Part shown: positions 45,381 through 55,010 of the stretch, in pieces | Position numbering within the stretch: the first letter of the stretch is position 1 | Layout of the letters: every line of letters begins with the position of its first letter | Assembly (NCBI RefSeq): GCF_000020125.1 | Contig: NC_010681.1 | Location: 1,364,001 to 1,428,000, forward strand | DNA: 64,000 nt | Source of the DNA: Paraburkholderia phytofirmans PsJN | GTDB lineage: Bacteria > Pseudomonadota > Gammaproteobacteria > Burkholderiales > Burkholderiaceae | Direction: 5' to 3' | The notes under the pieces: generated by a model | The model's input: only the letters and a program-made list of their open reading frames with translations | Databases searched by the model: none | What the model was told of the DNA's origin: nothing | Position numbers and translations under genes: made by a program

Positions 45381-45580
45381 ACGTGAGTAGCGTAAGGGCG
45401 GAGTGACGGAGCGAAGCGCGCAGGCGAGCCGCGCGAAACGAGTCGCACCGGGAGTATACACAGCCGGCTTCTAACCGCCGACGCTCACCCCCAAGCGTTT
45501 ACAATGCTCCTTTTCGATATTCCGCCCGGCCGGCATTCCGTCCGCCGCGCGGCAGCCGTTCCGCCTTCTCAGAGGATTCC

Positions 45581-47374
45581 TTGAGCGCGAAGCCAACGTT
45601 AAGCAAACCCATCGGTTCAGGCGAGGCGTCGTCGGCCGCCGTCGTCTTTAAACGGCTCTGGCCGTACATCCAGCCGCTGATCTGGGTTCTCCTCGGCGCA
45701 ATCGTCGCAATGGCCGTCAGCGCCGCCACCGACGCGGCGATCCCCGCCTTGCTCAAGCCTCTGCTGGACAAGGGCTTCGGCGCCCACGCCAACGACAAGA
45801 CCAAGTGGTTCGTGCCGGCCGCGGTGATCGGCCTCGCCCTGGTTCGCAGCCTGTCGCAATACGCGTCCGGGTATCTGCTTGCCTACGTGACGAACAAGAT
45901 CCTGCTCGACCTGCGCCTGAAGATGTTCAGCCGCATGATTCACACGAGCGTCGCGTTCTTCCAGCGCGAAACCGCGAGTACGGTCATCAATGCGATCGTC
46001 TTCGAGGTGAACCAGATTCTCAACGTGCTGCTGAGCGTGCTGGTCACTCTGGTGCGCGATTCGCTCACGGTGGTCTTCCTGCTCGGCTATCTGTTCTATC
46101 TGAACTGGCGTCTGACGCTGATCGTCGCGGTGCTGCTGCCGGCCATCGGCTGGCTGGTCGGCAAGATCAACCGCCGTTTGCGCCGTCTGAACCGCGAGCA
46201 TCAACTGTTGACCAATGAGCTTTCGTACATCGTCGAAGAATCCGTGGGTGGCTACAAGGTCGTCAAGGTGCACAACGGCGAACAGTACGAGATGGACCGC
46301 TTCGAGTCGATGAGCAAGCGTCTGCGCGGCTATGCCATGCGCATGACCGTGTCGGGCGGCCTCGCGCAGCCGTTGACTCAGTTCCTCGCGTCGATCGCGC
46401 TCGCTGTCGTGATTACGATCGCGGTGGTGCAGTCGTCGTCGGACCAGACCACGGTCGGCGGTTTCGTCGCCTTCGTCACGTCGATGCTGCTGATCATCTC
46501 GCCGCTCAAGCATCTGATGGACGTGAACCAGCCGCTGCAACGCGGCATGACGGCGTGCGAACTGATCTTCGGTCTGATCGACGAGCCGTCCGAGCCGGCA
46601 GGCGGCGGCAAGCCGCTCGAGCGCGCGCGCGGCGAAGTGGAATTCCGCGACGTCTCGTTCAACTACAGCGCCAACGCCACGCACAACCGCCACACGCTCG
46701 ACCAGGTGTCGTTCAAGGTGGCGCCGGGCGAAATGGTCGCGCTCGCGGGCCCATCGGGCAGCGGCAAGACCACGCTGGTGAATCTGCTGCCGCGCTTTTT
46801 CGATCCGACCGCCGGCCAGATTCTGGTCGACGGCGTGGCGATCCCCGAATACGATCTGCACGCGTTGCGCAGTCAGATCGCGATGGTGAGCCAGGACGTG
46901 GTGCTGTTCAACGACACGGTCGCCAATAACGTCGCCTACGGCCAGACCGCGGATCCCGACAAGGTCAAGGCTGCGCTGCGCGCGGCCAATCTGTGGGACA
47001 CCGTCGAGGCCATGCCGAAAGGCATCGACACACTGGTCGGCGACAACGGCTTGATGCTCTCGGGCGGCCAGCGGCAGCGTCTGGCGATCGCGCGCGCGAT
47101 CTACAAGGACGCGCCGATCCTGATCCTCGACGAGGCCACCTCGGCGCTGGATTCCGAGTCCGAGCGCCACGTGCAGGCCGCGCTGGAAACCTTGATGAAG
47201 GGCCGCACGACACTCGTCATCGCGCACCGCCTGTCGACTATCGAGCGCGCCAGCCGGATCCTCGTCATGGAAGCGGGGCGGATCGTCGAGAGCGGCAGCC
47301 ATCGCGAACTGCTGGCGCAAGACGGGCTGTACGCGCATCTGCACCGCATCCAGTTCCAGCAGACCGCGGCCTGA
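45581..47374 (+). CDS. msbA: Lipid A export ABC transporter MsbA
   Basis: MsbA flips lipid A-core across the inner membrane. The 597-residue half-transporter has six helices in residues ~25-330 and an ABC domain: Walker [10 protein letters not shown] near residue 391, [14 protein letters not shown] near 493, Walker [16 protein letters not shown] and AHRLSTI. Neighbouring core-sugar genes support MsbA over other exporters. The start is TTG 45581, preceded by GAGGAT. TACAAT (45500-45505) is a likely -10 with a ~70-base leader. Confidence 0.93.
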   Translation: MSAKPTLSKPIGSGEASSAAVVFKRLWPYIQPLIWVLLGAIVAMAVSAATDAAIPALLKPLLDKGFGAHANDKTKWFVPAAVIGLALVRSLSQYASGYLLAYVTNKILLDLRLKMFSRMIHTSVAFFQRETASTVINAIVFEVNQILNVLLSVLVTLVRDSLTVVFLLGYLFYLNWRLTLIVAVLLPAIGWLVGKINRRLRRLNREHQLLTNELSYIVEESVGGYKVVKVHNGEQYEMDRFESMSKRLRGYAMRMTVSGGLAQPLTQFLASIALAVVITIAVVQSSSDQTTVGGFVAFVTSMLLIISPLKHLMDVNQPLQRGMTACELIFGLIDEPSEPAGGGKPLERARGEVEFRDVSFNYSANATHNRHTLDQVSFKVAPGEMVALAGPSGSGKTTLVNLLPRFFDPTAGQILVDGVAIPEYDLHALRSQIAMVSQDVVLFNDTVANNVAYGQTADPDKVKAALRAANLWDTVEAMPKGIDTLVGDNGLMLSGGQRQRLAIARAIYKDAPILILDEATSALDSESERHVQAALETLMKGRTTLVIAHRLSTIERASRILVMEAGRIVESGSHRELLAQDGLYAHLHRIQFQQTAA

Positions 47375-47414
47375 AGCGAACGACACGTCGATCCGCCTTT
47401 CGGGTTCCCATTCA

Positions 47415-47438
47415 CGCGGTCCGCCAGCGCGGACCGCG
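47415..47438 (+). other. Intercistronic hairpin after msbA
   Basis: A perfect 10-bp stem, CGCGGTCCGC (47415-47424) with GCGGACCGCG (47429-47438), closes a CAGC loop. No T run follows, so it is more likely an mRNA-stabilising element than a terminator. Confidence 0.5.
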
Positions 47439-47488
47439 CATGATTTCTCCCTCTAATATTTGACGAGGCGCAGGCGCGCGCTGTCTGA

Positions 47489-48565
47489 ATGAAGAAACTT
47501 GGACTCTCCAGTAACGCCCTGCGGCACAGCGGCGGGCTCGAGCGCTACGCCATGGATCTGGTGCGTGGCTTCGCCGCGCTCGGCGTGGAGCCGGCTTTTT
47601 TCGCGCGCCGTTTCGACGCGTCGCTGCCCGAATTCAAACTGGTCGAGCCGCACCGTATCAACGTCTCGTTCCTGCCGGGCAAGCTGCGCGATCGCTGGTT
47701 TTCGTGGCGCCTGCGCGCGGCGCGGCGCGCGGCGCAGGTCGATGTGCTGATCGGCTGCAACCGCGTCGATTCCTCGGAGATGGCAATTTGCGGCGGCACG
47801 CATCTCGGCTTCTTACGGGCCACGGGCCGCGAGCGGAAGCGCTCGGACGATTGGCAGATCGCGCTGGAGCGCCGCCAGTACGAGCGCTCGAAAGTCGTGG
47901 TGGCGCATTCACAGTTGATGCACGACGAACTGCGCGAACTGTACGGTGTCGACGAAGCGAAGATCCGCGTGCTGTATCCGCCCGTCGATGCCACTCGCTT
48001 CGCGCCGACCGACGCCGCCACGCGCGCCGCATTGCGCCAGAAATATGGTTTCGCCGACCACGAAATCGTCCTGCTGTTTCCGTCGAGCAGCCATGAGCGC
48101 AAGGGCTTGCCGCTCATCGAAGCCGCGCTGCGCGACACCTCGCTGCCCGTGGTGGTGGCCGTGGCCGGGCGGCCGCCGGCGCGCACATCCGAACGGCTGC
48201 GCTACATCGGCTATGTGAAAGAGCTCGCCGAGTGCTACCAGGCCGCGGACTTCACGATCCTCGCATCGACGTATGAGCCGTTCGGCCTGGTTGGCATCGA
48301 ATCGGTGATGTGCGGCACGCCGGTTATTTTCCCGTCGAGCATCGGCTGCTGCGATGCGATCGCGCCGCACGCGAAGTTCGTTTTCGCGCCGCACGACCTC
48401 GCCGACCTGCGTGCCACCCTCGAGCGAGCGGTGCGCGCGCATGGCGACGGCACGCGTCGCGCGCCGTCCGAGCTTGCCCGCGACGCGGTGCTTTACAACG
48501 CAAGCGTGACCGCTCACGCAAGCGCGCTGTTGACGCTGGCGCGGCAGATCGACGCCTCGCGCTAG
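47489..48565 (+). CDS. GT4 glycosyltransferase, WaaG-like
   Basis: The 358-residue GT-B protein starts KKLGLSSNALRHSGGLERYAMDL, with the Gly-rich loop after strand 1, and ends with the GT4 signature STYEPFGLVGIESVMCGTPVI near residues 258-278. RVLYPPVDATRF and SSSHERKGLPL mark the donor-binding half. This matches WaaG/RfaG-type enzymes that add glucose to the LPS inner core. It follows msbA after 114 bases on the same strand. The exact sugar is inferred; other LPS hexoses are possible. Confidence 0.87.
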   Translation: MKKLGLSSNALRHSGGLERYAMDLVRGFAALGVEPAFFARRFDASLPEFKLVEPHRINVSFLPGKLRDRWFSWRLRAARRAAQVDVLIGCNRVDSSEMAICGGTHLGFLRATGRERKRSDDWQIALERRQYERSKVVVAHSQLMHDELRELYGVDEAKIRVLYPPVDATRFAPTDAATRAALRQKYGFADHEIVLLFPSSSHERKGLPLIEAALRDTSLPVVVAVAGRPPARTSERLRYIGYVKELAECYQAADFTILASTYEPFGLVGIESVMCGTPVIFPSSIGCCDAIAPHAKFVFAPHDLADLRATLERAVRAHGDGTRRAPSELARDAVLYNASVTAHASALLTLARQIDASR

Positions 48566-48646
48566 GACCCGCCGCAGGGTTGCCACGTAAGGCGCGGGCG
48601 GCCCTGCTGGCGCGGTTTTGCGTCGTTCGGCGGCAGGGCCACATGT

Positions 48647-48685
48647 TATAATTTTGTGCTATCAACGCTCGAACTCAATTCGAGC
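48647..48685 (+). promoter_or_regulatory. -10 element and 5' hairpin in the leader of the GT9 gene
   Basis: TATAAT (48647-48652) is a perfect -10 element without a clear -35. The transcript would open with a hairpin, GCTCGAA-CTCAA-TTCGAGC (48667-48685), and have a leader of ~250 bases. The 345-base gap otherwise shows no gene; an N-terminal extension of the GT9 frame through it lacks protein-like features. Confidence 0.4.
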
Positions 48686-48910
48686 CGAACACCCCTTTTA
48701 TTTCATCGAGCTTTCCATGCCGGCCTGGGCAGGCGGCGGGCGAGAGGCGCCGCGTCCGAGCCGCGCCAGCCCGCCGTGACGGGGCCGTCGCCGCTGCACT
48801 GGAGGCCTTCGGGAAGAATACCGCTGGAGATTGTGCATGGCGAACGCGACCTCACGCCGGGTATCGGCGTACAGCAAGATCGCGGCGGGAACCCACGCGC
48901 CGATGAGCCT

Positions 48911-50038
48911 ATGAGTCGGCTTGCCGGGCGTCTTCGTATTTTTGCGCGGGCCATCCCGCGACTGCTGATCAAGCCATTGCGCCGCGAGCCACGCCACCCG
49001 CGCCGTATCCTGATTGCGCATCATCTATTGCTGGGCGACACGCTGCTGCTCACGCCGTTGCTCGCCAAGCTGCGCGAGCAATACCCCCAGGCGCAGATCG
49101 TTCTCACCTGTCCGAAGGCGATCGTGCCGTTGTATGCCGGCCGGCCTTTCGACGTCACGGCCTTGCCGTTCGATCCGCGCGATTCGAAGTCCGTGCGCAA
49201 CGTTTTGCTTTCCGGACCTTACGACATCGGCATGGTGCTCGGCGACAACCGTCACAGTTGGCTCGCATTGGGCGCGGGCTGCCGCTGGATCATCGGGCAC
49301 GCGGGCGACCGCCCGGCCTGGAAAAACTGGCCGCTCAACCGCAGCCTGCCGTATCCCGACACGGCGGCGGCCTGGGCCGACCTCGCCACGGAACTGATCG
49401 ACGGGCCGCCGCCGCGCGCTTATCGCCCGGCCGACTGGAGGGCGCCGCAGCACGCGGCGCTGCCCGAGCCCTCGCTGCTGACAAAGCCATACGTCGTGCT
49501 GCATCCGGGCGCGAGCACGAGCGTCAAACGCTGGCCCAACGCGCGCTGGCGCGAGCTTGCGCAACGCGTCGAAGCACTCGGCTATCTGCCGGTATGGACC
49601 GGCGGACCGGGCGAAGCGGAACTGATTCGCGCGATCGACCCGGAACCGCATCATCCGAATCTGGCGGCGCGGCTCGGCCTCGGCGAGTTATGGCATCTGT
49701 TTGCCGGCGCGCAAGCCGTGGTTTGTCCCGATACCGGCGTCGCGCATCTGGGGCGTCTGATTGGGGTGCCCACCCTCGCGCTGTTCGGGCCGGGTAACGC
49801 GGCGATTCACGGCGCGGGCCGCTATTGGCGCGAGGTGCCCTTCGTGCCGATTACGATCGCCGATATGCCGTGCCGCGATCAGCCTTTTATTTTCCGGCGG
49901 GAGGTAGCATGGGTGCGACGCTGTGATCGCAACGAGACGACCTGCGTCGCGTGGCGCGGCGACCATGCCGACTGTATGGGCCGGCTGTCGGTCGAGTCGG
50001 TATACAACGCATTGCAAAATGTTCTGGTGAAAGTGTAA
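48911..50038 (+). CDS. GT9 heptosyltransferase-like enzyme
   Basis: A 375-residue GT-B enzyme: RRILIAHHLLLGDTLLLTPLL near the N-terminus (family GD motif), VVLHPGASTSVKRWPNARW in the donor half and CPDTGVAHLGRLIGVPTLALFGPG near residue 280, the standard GT9 marks of WaaC/WaaF/WaaQ. It should transfer heptose during LPS core assembly. ATG 48911 starts just before the fold; the frame is open much further upstream but without supporting features. The stop overlaps the ligase start (TAATG), so the two are translationally coupled. Confidence 0.88.
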   Translation: MSRLAGRLRIFARAIPRLLIKPLRREPRHPRRILIAHHLLLGDTLLLTPLLAKLREQYPQAQIVLTCPKAIVPLYAGRPFDVTALPFDPRDSKSVRNVLLSGPYDIGMVLGDNRHSWLALGAGCRWIIGHAGDRPAWKNWPLNRSLPYPDTAAAWADLATELIDGPPPRAYRPADWRAPQHAALPEPSLLTKPYVVLHPGASTSVKRWPNARWRELAQRVEALGYLPVWTGGPGEAELIRAIDPEPHHPNLAARLGLGELWHLFAGAQAVVCPDTGVAHLGRLIGVPTLALFGPGNAAIHGAGRYWREVPFVPITIADMPCRDQPFIFRREVAWVRRCDRNETTCVAWRGDHADCMGRLSVESVYNALQNVLVKV

Positions 50039-51384
50039 TGACTCACACGGCTGCGCGAGTGGAGCGCGTGTTCTGGGTTGCCTGTCCGGTCATTCTGTTC
50101 GTGGTGATGTTCGGCCACATGACGGCGATCGTCTTCAATGCGCTCGCCCTGATGGCGCTCGGCGTGGCGGCGGCGGCCTGGTCGCCGGAGCGGCCCTCGC
50201 TGTGGCGCTGGCCGCTGGCGTTGCCCATCGCGGGCTGGGCCGGCTGGAGCCTCGCCTCGGTCGCGTGGTCCATGTATCCGATGATCAGTCTGCACGCGTG
50301 GTGCGACGAGGTGCTCTATCCGCTGGTGTCGTTCTGGGGCTTCTGGCTATTCGGCACGCAACTGCGGCGGCCCGAGCCCGTGGTGGCCGTCAACTGGATC
50401 GCCTGCCTGGCGGTCGCCGTGATCAGCGCGCTCAACTGGGGGCATTTGCAGCCGCCCACCGCCAATACCTTCCCCATGCATTTCTATAACCGCGTCGGCC
50501 ACACCAGCACGCTCGCGGTATTTGCCATGGCGCTGTTCGCGGGCTTCCTGCTGCGGCCGCGCTGGCGCGTGATCGGTGCGAGCGGCATCGTGCTGTGCCT
50601 CTTCATTGGCCTCGCCACGCTCAACCGGTTCTTCTGGCCGGCGGCCGCCGCGACGCTGCTGGTCGCGCTGTTCCCGCTGTACCGGCGGCGCCTGCCGCTG
50701 GCATTGCTGGTGGTCGCCGTCGTGGGCGCGGCCGGCGTCGGCACGCTCGAGCTGAGTTCGCGTTTGCGCTCGGCCGCGCTGCCTCCTGCGGCGCAGCAGC
50801 CGCATGATCTGGCGATCGAAGGTCATCAGGTGTACGTGCCGGGTTCGCTGTCCGCGATCGGCGACACGGTATCCGCCGACACGCGTCCGAAGCTCTGGGC
50901 GTTCTATATCCGCGAGGCCGAGCGCCACGCGTGGGTCGGCGTGGGCTTCGGCAAGCCGCTGCCGGGTATCGTCTATCGCAGCGAAATGCCGGCCAGTTTG
51001 CTGGCGGTCGAACCGCAAGCACTGACGCATGCGCACAATCTGTTCATCAATACCTGGTTGCAGACGGGATTCGTCGGCATGGTGCTGCAGACCGTGCTGT
51101 TGCTGTGTCTCGCCCTGCGTTTCTGGCGCTTGCGACGAGTCAACCCGTGGCTGTGCGCCGCGGGCGTCGCGCTGGTGGCCGGCATGATCGCGAAAAATTC
51201 GACGGATGATTTCATGTGGCAGACTACCATGCTTGCATTCTGGGCTTTTGCGGGCCTGCTGCTAGGCTGCGCAGAACAGGCTCGCGCGCCGGGCGCGGCG
51301 TCGAGCGGGACTGCACGTGGGCAATCCACGGCGGCACGCAGTGAACAGCGGCGCGAAGCGCCAACGGCCGAGTTGGGCGAATAA
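50038..51384 (+). CDS. waaL: O-antigen ligase family protein
   Basis: A 448-residue inner-membrane protein with about ten to twelve helices and a periplasmic loop of ~100 residues (about 235-335). In the loop, the conserved segment THAHNLFINTWLQTGFVGM carries the His typical of Wzy_C/O-antigen ligases. WaaL joins O-antigen to lipid A-core in the periplasm. Position between core glycosyltransferases and its coupling to the GT9 gene support ligase over Wzy polymerase, which it also resembles. The C-terminal ~40 residues are polar and low-complexity. Confidence 0.85.
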   Translation: MTHTAARVERVFWVACPVILFVVMFGHMTAIVFNALALMALGVAAAAWSPERPSLWRWPLALPIAGWAGWSLASVAWSMYPMISLHAWCDEVLYPLVSFWGFWLFGTQLRRPEPVVAVNWIACLAVAVISALNWGHLQPPTANTFPMHFYNRVGHTSTLAVFAMALFAGFLLRPRWRVIGASGIVLCLFIGLATLNRFFWPAAAATLLVALFPLYRRRLPLALLVVAVVGAAGVGTLELSSRLRSAALPPAAQQPHDLAIEGHQVYVPGSLSAIGDTVSADTRPKLWAFYIREAERHAWVGVGFGKPLPGIVYRSEMPASLLAVEPQALTHAHNLFINTWLQTGFVGMVLQTVLLLCLALRFWRLRRVNPWLCAAGVALVAGMIAKNSTDDFMWQTTMLAFWAFAGLLLGCAEQARAPGAASSGTARGQSTAARSEQRREAPTAELGE

Positions 51385-51389
51385 CCGAG

Positions 51390-52649
51390 ATGACGAACGT
51401 GAACCCCCACTCAGTTGAAGCTGACCGCACGCCGCTGCGCATCCTGTTTCATATCAACGATTTCGGCAAGGGCGGTACCGAGACCGCGTTGCTCTCGTGG
51501 CTGAAGACGCTCGACCGGAGCCAGTTCGCGCCGAGCCTCTCGGTGGCGTATCCGACCGACGACCTGACATTCTGGCGCGCACAGTCCATTCCCGAAGACG
51601 TTCCCGTCCACGTACTCGCCTCGTCGAAATGGATGTACGCGCTGCATCAGGCGGCGCGCGTGCGCAAGCTGGGCACCGGCGAGAAGTTATTGCACAAGCT
51701 GTCGACTTACGGCGCGATCCGGCCGCTGCTGGCGTTGCGTATGCGGCATCTCGTCAGGCAACACGATCTGGTCTGCGATTTCGATTTTTCGCTGCGCCAT
51801 ATGGCGGGCAGTTGCAATGTTCCCTGGTTCGGCGTGAACCATTTCAGCCTCGCGGCACGGCTCGGCAGCAAGAGCGCGCGATACATCGCGCGGCGTGTGC
51901 GGCATTACGCGCGTTACTCGGCCATCACCGTGCTGATCCCCGCCATGCTGCACGAGGCGCGGGAACTCTTTTCGACAACCGGCGTGGACATGGACATCGT
52001 CGAGTTGCCGAATGTGATCGACGTCGACGCGCTGCGCTCCGCGGCGCGCGCGGAGATCAAACGTCCGGCTGAGTCGTTCATTGTTTCGGTGGCGCGTCTG
52101 GACGAAGGTCAGAAGGACCACAAGACCTTGTTGCGAGCCTATGCCCAGTTGCGTGAGAGCGGCCGCTGCGAGGCAGCGCTCGTCCTGATCGGCGACGGGC
52201 GCGACCGGGGCGAACTGGAGCAACTCGCCGAGCAACTGGGGATCGGTGCGTCGGTGCAGTTTCTTGGCTTCTGTGCGAATCCGCTGCCCTATATCCGGCA
52301 GGCGGAAATGCTCGTCCTGAGCAGCCGCTACGAGGGTTGCGCCGTGGTGCTCGGCGAGGCGATGGCGCTCGGCACGCCGGTGCTGTCGACGGATTGCCCG
52401 ACCGGCCCGCGAGACATGCTGGAAGGTGGCAAGGCCGGCCTGCTGGTGCCGATCGGCGACGTGGACGCCATGGCGCTCGCCATGGAACGTCTGCTGACGG
52501 ACACCGAACTGCGCCGCAGCGTCGCGCAAGCCGCGCTGCAAAAGGTCGAGACCTTCACGCCGCCGCGCGCCAATCAGCGGATGCTGGATCTGGCGTTGCG
52601 CCTGCTGGCGAAGCAGGGCTCGCCGTCGGGCGTGCTGGAAGCTCGCTGA
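51390..52649 (+). CDS. GT4 glycosyltransferase
   Basis: A 419-residue GT-B enzyme. RILFHINDFGKGGTETALLSWL gives the acceptor-side Gly-rich loop, FIVSVARLDEGQKDHKTLL the donor domain, and LSSRYEGCAVVLGEAMALGTPVLST the GT4 signature, with Glu residues in the normal E-x7-E spacing. TGPRDMLEGGKAGLL also fits. It follows waaL after 5 bases, so it belongs to the same transcript and probably adds an outer-core or O-antigen-linked sugar. Which sugar is unknown. Confidence 0.88.
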   Translation: MTNVNPHSVEADRTPLRILFHINDFGKGGTETALLSWLKTLDRSQFAPSLSVAYPTDDLTFWRAQSIPEDVPVHVLASSKWMYALHQAARVRKLGTGEKLLHKLSTYGAIRPLLALRMRHLVRQHDLVCDFDFSLRHMAGSCNVPWFGVNHFSLAARLGSKSARYIARRVRHYARYSAITVLIPAMLHEARELFSTTGVDMDIVELPNVIDVDALRSAARAEIKRPAESFIVSVARLDEGQKDHKTLLRAYAQLRESGRCEAALVLIGDGRDRGELEQLAEQLGIGASVQFLGFCANPLPYIRQAEMLVLSSRYEGCAVVLGEAMALGTPVLSTDCPTGPRDMLEGGKAGLLVPIGDVDAMALAMERLLTDTELRRSVAQAALQKVETFTPPRANQRMLDLALRLLAKQGSPSGVLEAR

Positions 52650-52664
52650 AGCGCAAGCCGAGAT

Positions 52665-52985
52665 TCACACGCCGCCAGTCACCAGCGGCAATACCGTCAA
52701 GTCTGGATGCGTGCCTTCCACGATGCTGCGGCCCACGTGCACGGCTTCATACACGGCTTCGTCCTCGCCCGCGAAGCTCTCTTCGCCGTCGGGGTGAAAC
52801 GGCACCGCATGGCCCGGAATGGCCGGGTCCGCGCCTGGATGGCAAACGTAGCCGATATACGTGTAGCGCTGATTCGCCGCGGTCGGCGTGTGCCCTTCGC
52901 TCGGCGGGTTTTTCAGAAACGGCGCTACGTGAATCTCGAATCCCTCGTATTCCACCATCTGCCAGGCTGCGGTTTGATCGGCCAT
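52665..52985 (-). CDS. Conserved hypothetical protein
   Basis: A 106-residue protein beginning MADQTAAWQMVEYEGFEIHV, with IGYVCHPGADPAIPGHAV in the middle and EAVHVGRSIVEGTHP near the end. It looks like small beta-rich Burkholderia proteins of unknown role; no motif gives a function. GGAGG lies about 7 bases before the ATG, a good start signal. It is convergent with the GT4 gene, 16 bases apart. Confidence 0.7.
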   Translation of the reverse strand: MADQTAAWQMVEYEGFEIHVAPFLKNPPSEGHTPTAANQRYTYIGYVCHPGADPAIPGHAVPFHPDGEESFAGEDEAVYEAVHVGRSIVEGTHPDLTVLPLVTGGV

Positions 52986-53070
52986 GGCCGCCTCCGTCTA
53001 GTCACGTGCTTGTCAAAAAGTCTAGGTGATTTCAACGTGAAGCGCGCTCAAAACGGCTACGGCTAAACCA

Positions 53071-53619
53071 CTACGGCTTGATGGCGCCGAGTTGCTTGAG
53101 CAGCGTCAGGTTGTCTTCGAGGTGCCAGTTTTCGACGATGCGGCCGTCTTTCACGCGATACAGATCGAAGGCCTGGAAGTCGACGGTCTGGCCGCTGCCT
53201 TTGAGGTCCTGAAATTGCCCGGTGAAATGGCCATGGAAATGCAGATGAACCGAAGCGCGATCGCCGGCTACCACGAGGTCGTCGATTTCCGCGTGCAGGT
53301 CGGGCACCGCCGCGCGAAAACCCTTCGATGCCTGCAGCGGACCGTCAGGACCTTGCGGGCGTCCATCCGGCAAGGTGCGGTCGATGAAGGCGGGCGACAG
53401 TGCGAGCTTTGCGTAGGCATTGTCGCCGGTGTTCCAGAAGGCGGCGTAGCGGCGGGCGGTCAATACGACTTCGGCGCTTTGCGCCGAGTTCGACGCGACA
53501 GCGACGTGGTGCGGCACGGGCAGGTCGGCGTCGCTTGCGGCGTGGGCGCTCAAGGCGCCGGCGAAGCTTGCGGCGACCAGCATATGGCGGGCGATCCGGG
53601 AGAGAGAAGAGGTGGACAT
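53071..53619 (-). CDS. Secreted SnoaL-like (polyketide-cyclase/ester-cyclase fold) protein
   Basis: A 182-residue protein with a signal peptide (MLVAASFAGALSAHA, cleavage near residue 27) and a SnoaL-like alpha+beta domain: ARRYAAFWNTGDNAYAKLAL, DLHAEIDDLVVAGDRASVHL and QAFDLYRVKDGRIVENWHLED. The last block is the clearest mark of the SnoaL-like group of the NTF2 superfamily. Exported members are common in proteobacteria, with unknown substrates. The ATG at 53619 begins the signal peptide; an upstream in-frame start is less likely. Confidence 0.8.
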   Translation of the reverse strand: MSTSSLSRIARHMLVAASFAGALSAHAASDADLPVPHHVAVASNSAQSAEVVLTARRYAAFWNTGDNAYAKLALSPAFIDRTLPDGRPQGPDGPLQASKGFRAAVPDLHAEIDDLVVAGDRASVHLHFHGHFTGQFQDLKGSGQTVDFQAFDLYRVKDGRIVENWHLEDNLTLLKQLGAIKP

Positions 53620-53840
53620 GGCGCGCTCCAGACAAAGAGTTGAAATGGATGAAGCGCATTCTCCAGCGCAAACCCGCATTTGATAATCGGTCTGTCGCTT
53701 AAAGGATTTTCGCGTTTTATTTGAAAATGGCCACCGTGCCGTGAACGCTCGGGCGATGAAGTAACAGAGTCCTTCCAGCCGCCCGCGCGACGTCTATCGT
53801 CAGATAGAATGGTGCGCTTTGCCCGTACACGACACTGCCC

Positions 53841-54767
53841 ATGTGGTTCAAAAACCTTCAGCTTCACCGTCTTCCCGCTCCGTGGTCCGTCACTGCGGAA
53901 CAGATGCAAAAGTGGCTCGCGCCGCACGCGTTCGCGCCCGGCAATAGTGTCGAGATGCAAAGCCATGGCTGGGCGTCGCCGCGTGATAACGACTCGCTGG
54001 TGTACGCACTCAACGGCCAGATGTTGCTGGTGTTTCGCGCCGAAAAGAAACTGCTGCCGGCCTCGGTCGTCACGCAGGTGACCAAGGAACGCGCGCTCGA
54101 ACTCGAAGATCAGCAAGGCTTCAAACCCAGCCGCAAGCAGATGCGCGAACTCAAGGAACAGGTCACCGACGAACTGTTGCCGCGCGCTTTCAGCATTCGC
54201 CGAGACACGCGCGTGTGGATCGATTGCAAGAACGGCTGGCTCGTGATCGACGCCGCTTCGCAAGCGGTCGCCGATGAAGTGCGCGGCCTGCTGGTCAAGT
54301 CGATCGATCAATTGCCGCTCGGCACGGTGCGCGTCACACACTCGCCGGTCGCGGCCATGACCGAATGGCTGCTATCCGGCGAGGGCCCCGCCGGCTTCAC
54401 GCTCGACCAGGACACCGAGTTGCGCTCGCCCACCGAAGGCAACGCGACCGTGCGCTATGTCGGACATACTTTGGATGCCGAAGATATGCGCCGTCATATC
54501 GAAGCCGGCAAGCAATGCATGCGGCTCGCGATGACATGGAACGATCGCGTGTCGTTCGTGCTGACGCCTTCGCTGACGATCAAGCGTATCGCGCCGCTCG
54601 ACGTGCTGAAGGAAGCGAGCGATCCCACCGCGCAAAACGACGACGAACGCTTCGACTCCGACGTCACGCTGATGACCGCCGAACTCGACCGCATGCTGAG
54701 CGATCTGCTCGATGCGTTGGGTGGCGAGCAGGGCGGCGAAGCCATGCCGCAAGCCAAGGCGGCGTAA
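53841..54767 (+). CDS. rdgC: Recombination-associated protein RdgC
   Basis: RdgC is a ring-shaped DNA-binding protein that limits RecA activity. The 308-residue product opens [12 protein letters not shown], the near-invariant RdgC start, and continues with [39 protein letters not shown] and [18 protein letters not shown]; length is standard. TAGAAT (53805-53810) could be its -10 element. A strong terminator follows. It stands alone. Confidence 0.96.
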   Translation: MWFKNLQLHRLPAPWSVTAEQMQKWLAPHAFAPGNSVEMQSHGWASPRDNDSLVYALNGQMLLVFRAEKKLLPASVVTQVTKERALELEDQQGFKPSRKQMRELKEQVTDELLPRAFSIRRDTRVWIDCKNGWLVIDAASQAVADEVRGLLVKSIDQLPLGTVRVTHSPVAAMTEWLLSGEGPAGFTLDQDTELRSPTEGNATVRYVGHTLDAEDMRRHIEAGKQCMRLAMTWNDRVSFVLTPSLTIKRIAPLDVLKEASDPTAQNDDERFDSDVTLMTAELDRMLSDLLDALGGEQGGEAMPQAKAA

Positions 54768-54796
54768 GCAGCTTCTGGTTTGATGGTTCGTTGCAG

Positions 54797-54832
54797 GCCG
54801 GCGCGTTGAAGTCATTCCGCGCCGGCTTTTTT
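54797..54832 (+). terminator. Rho-independent terminator after rdgC
   Basis: A perfect 9-bp stem, GCCGGCGCG (54797-54805) with CGCGCCGGC (54818-54826), closes a 12-base loop and is followed by six Ts. Confidence 0.88.
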
Positions 54833-55010
54833 CATGGCCGAACGATCTAAGCATGAAAGCGCAGCCGCGTGAGCGGCACAAAAATACTCGGGCGAGGCGT
54901 GGTGAATGTGCGCTGTCGCTACGTGGGTCACGCCGGAGCGTTGCATGCTCGCAGCGCGAAACTGGTTAAGATGGCGCTCAGCAGAACGCATCTGTCACGG
55001 AGGACTTGCA

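Noticed and set aside
45617..47386. Minus-strand open frame of 589 codons
   Set aside because: Antisense to msbA with no motif and His/Asp/Arg bias.
48656..48910. N-terminal extension of the GT9 gene
   Set aside because: The added 85 residues are Arg/Pro/Gly-rich without homology features; the enzyme fold begins after ATG 48911.
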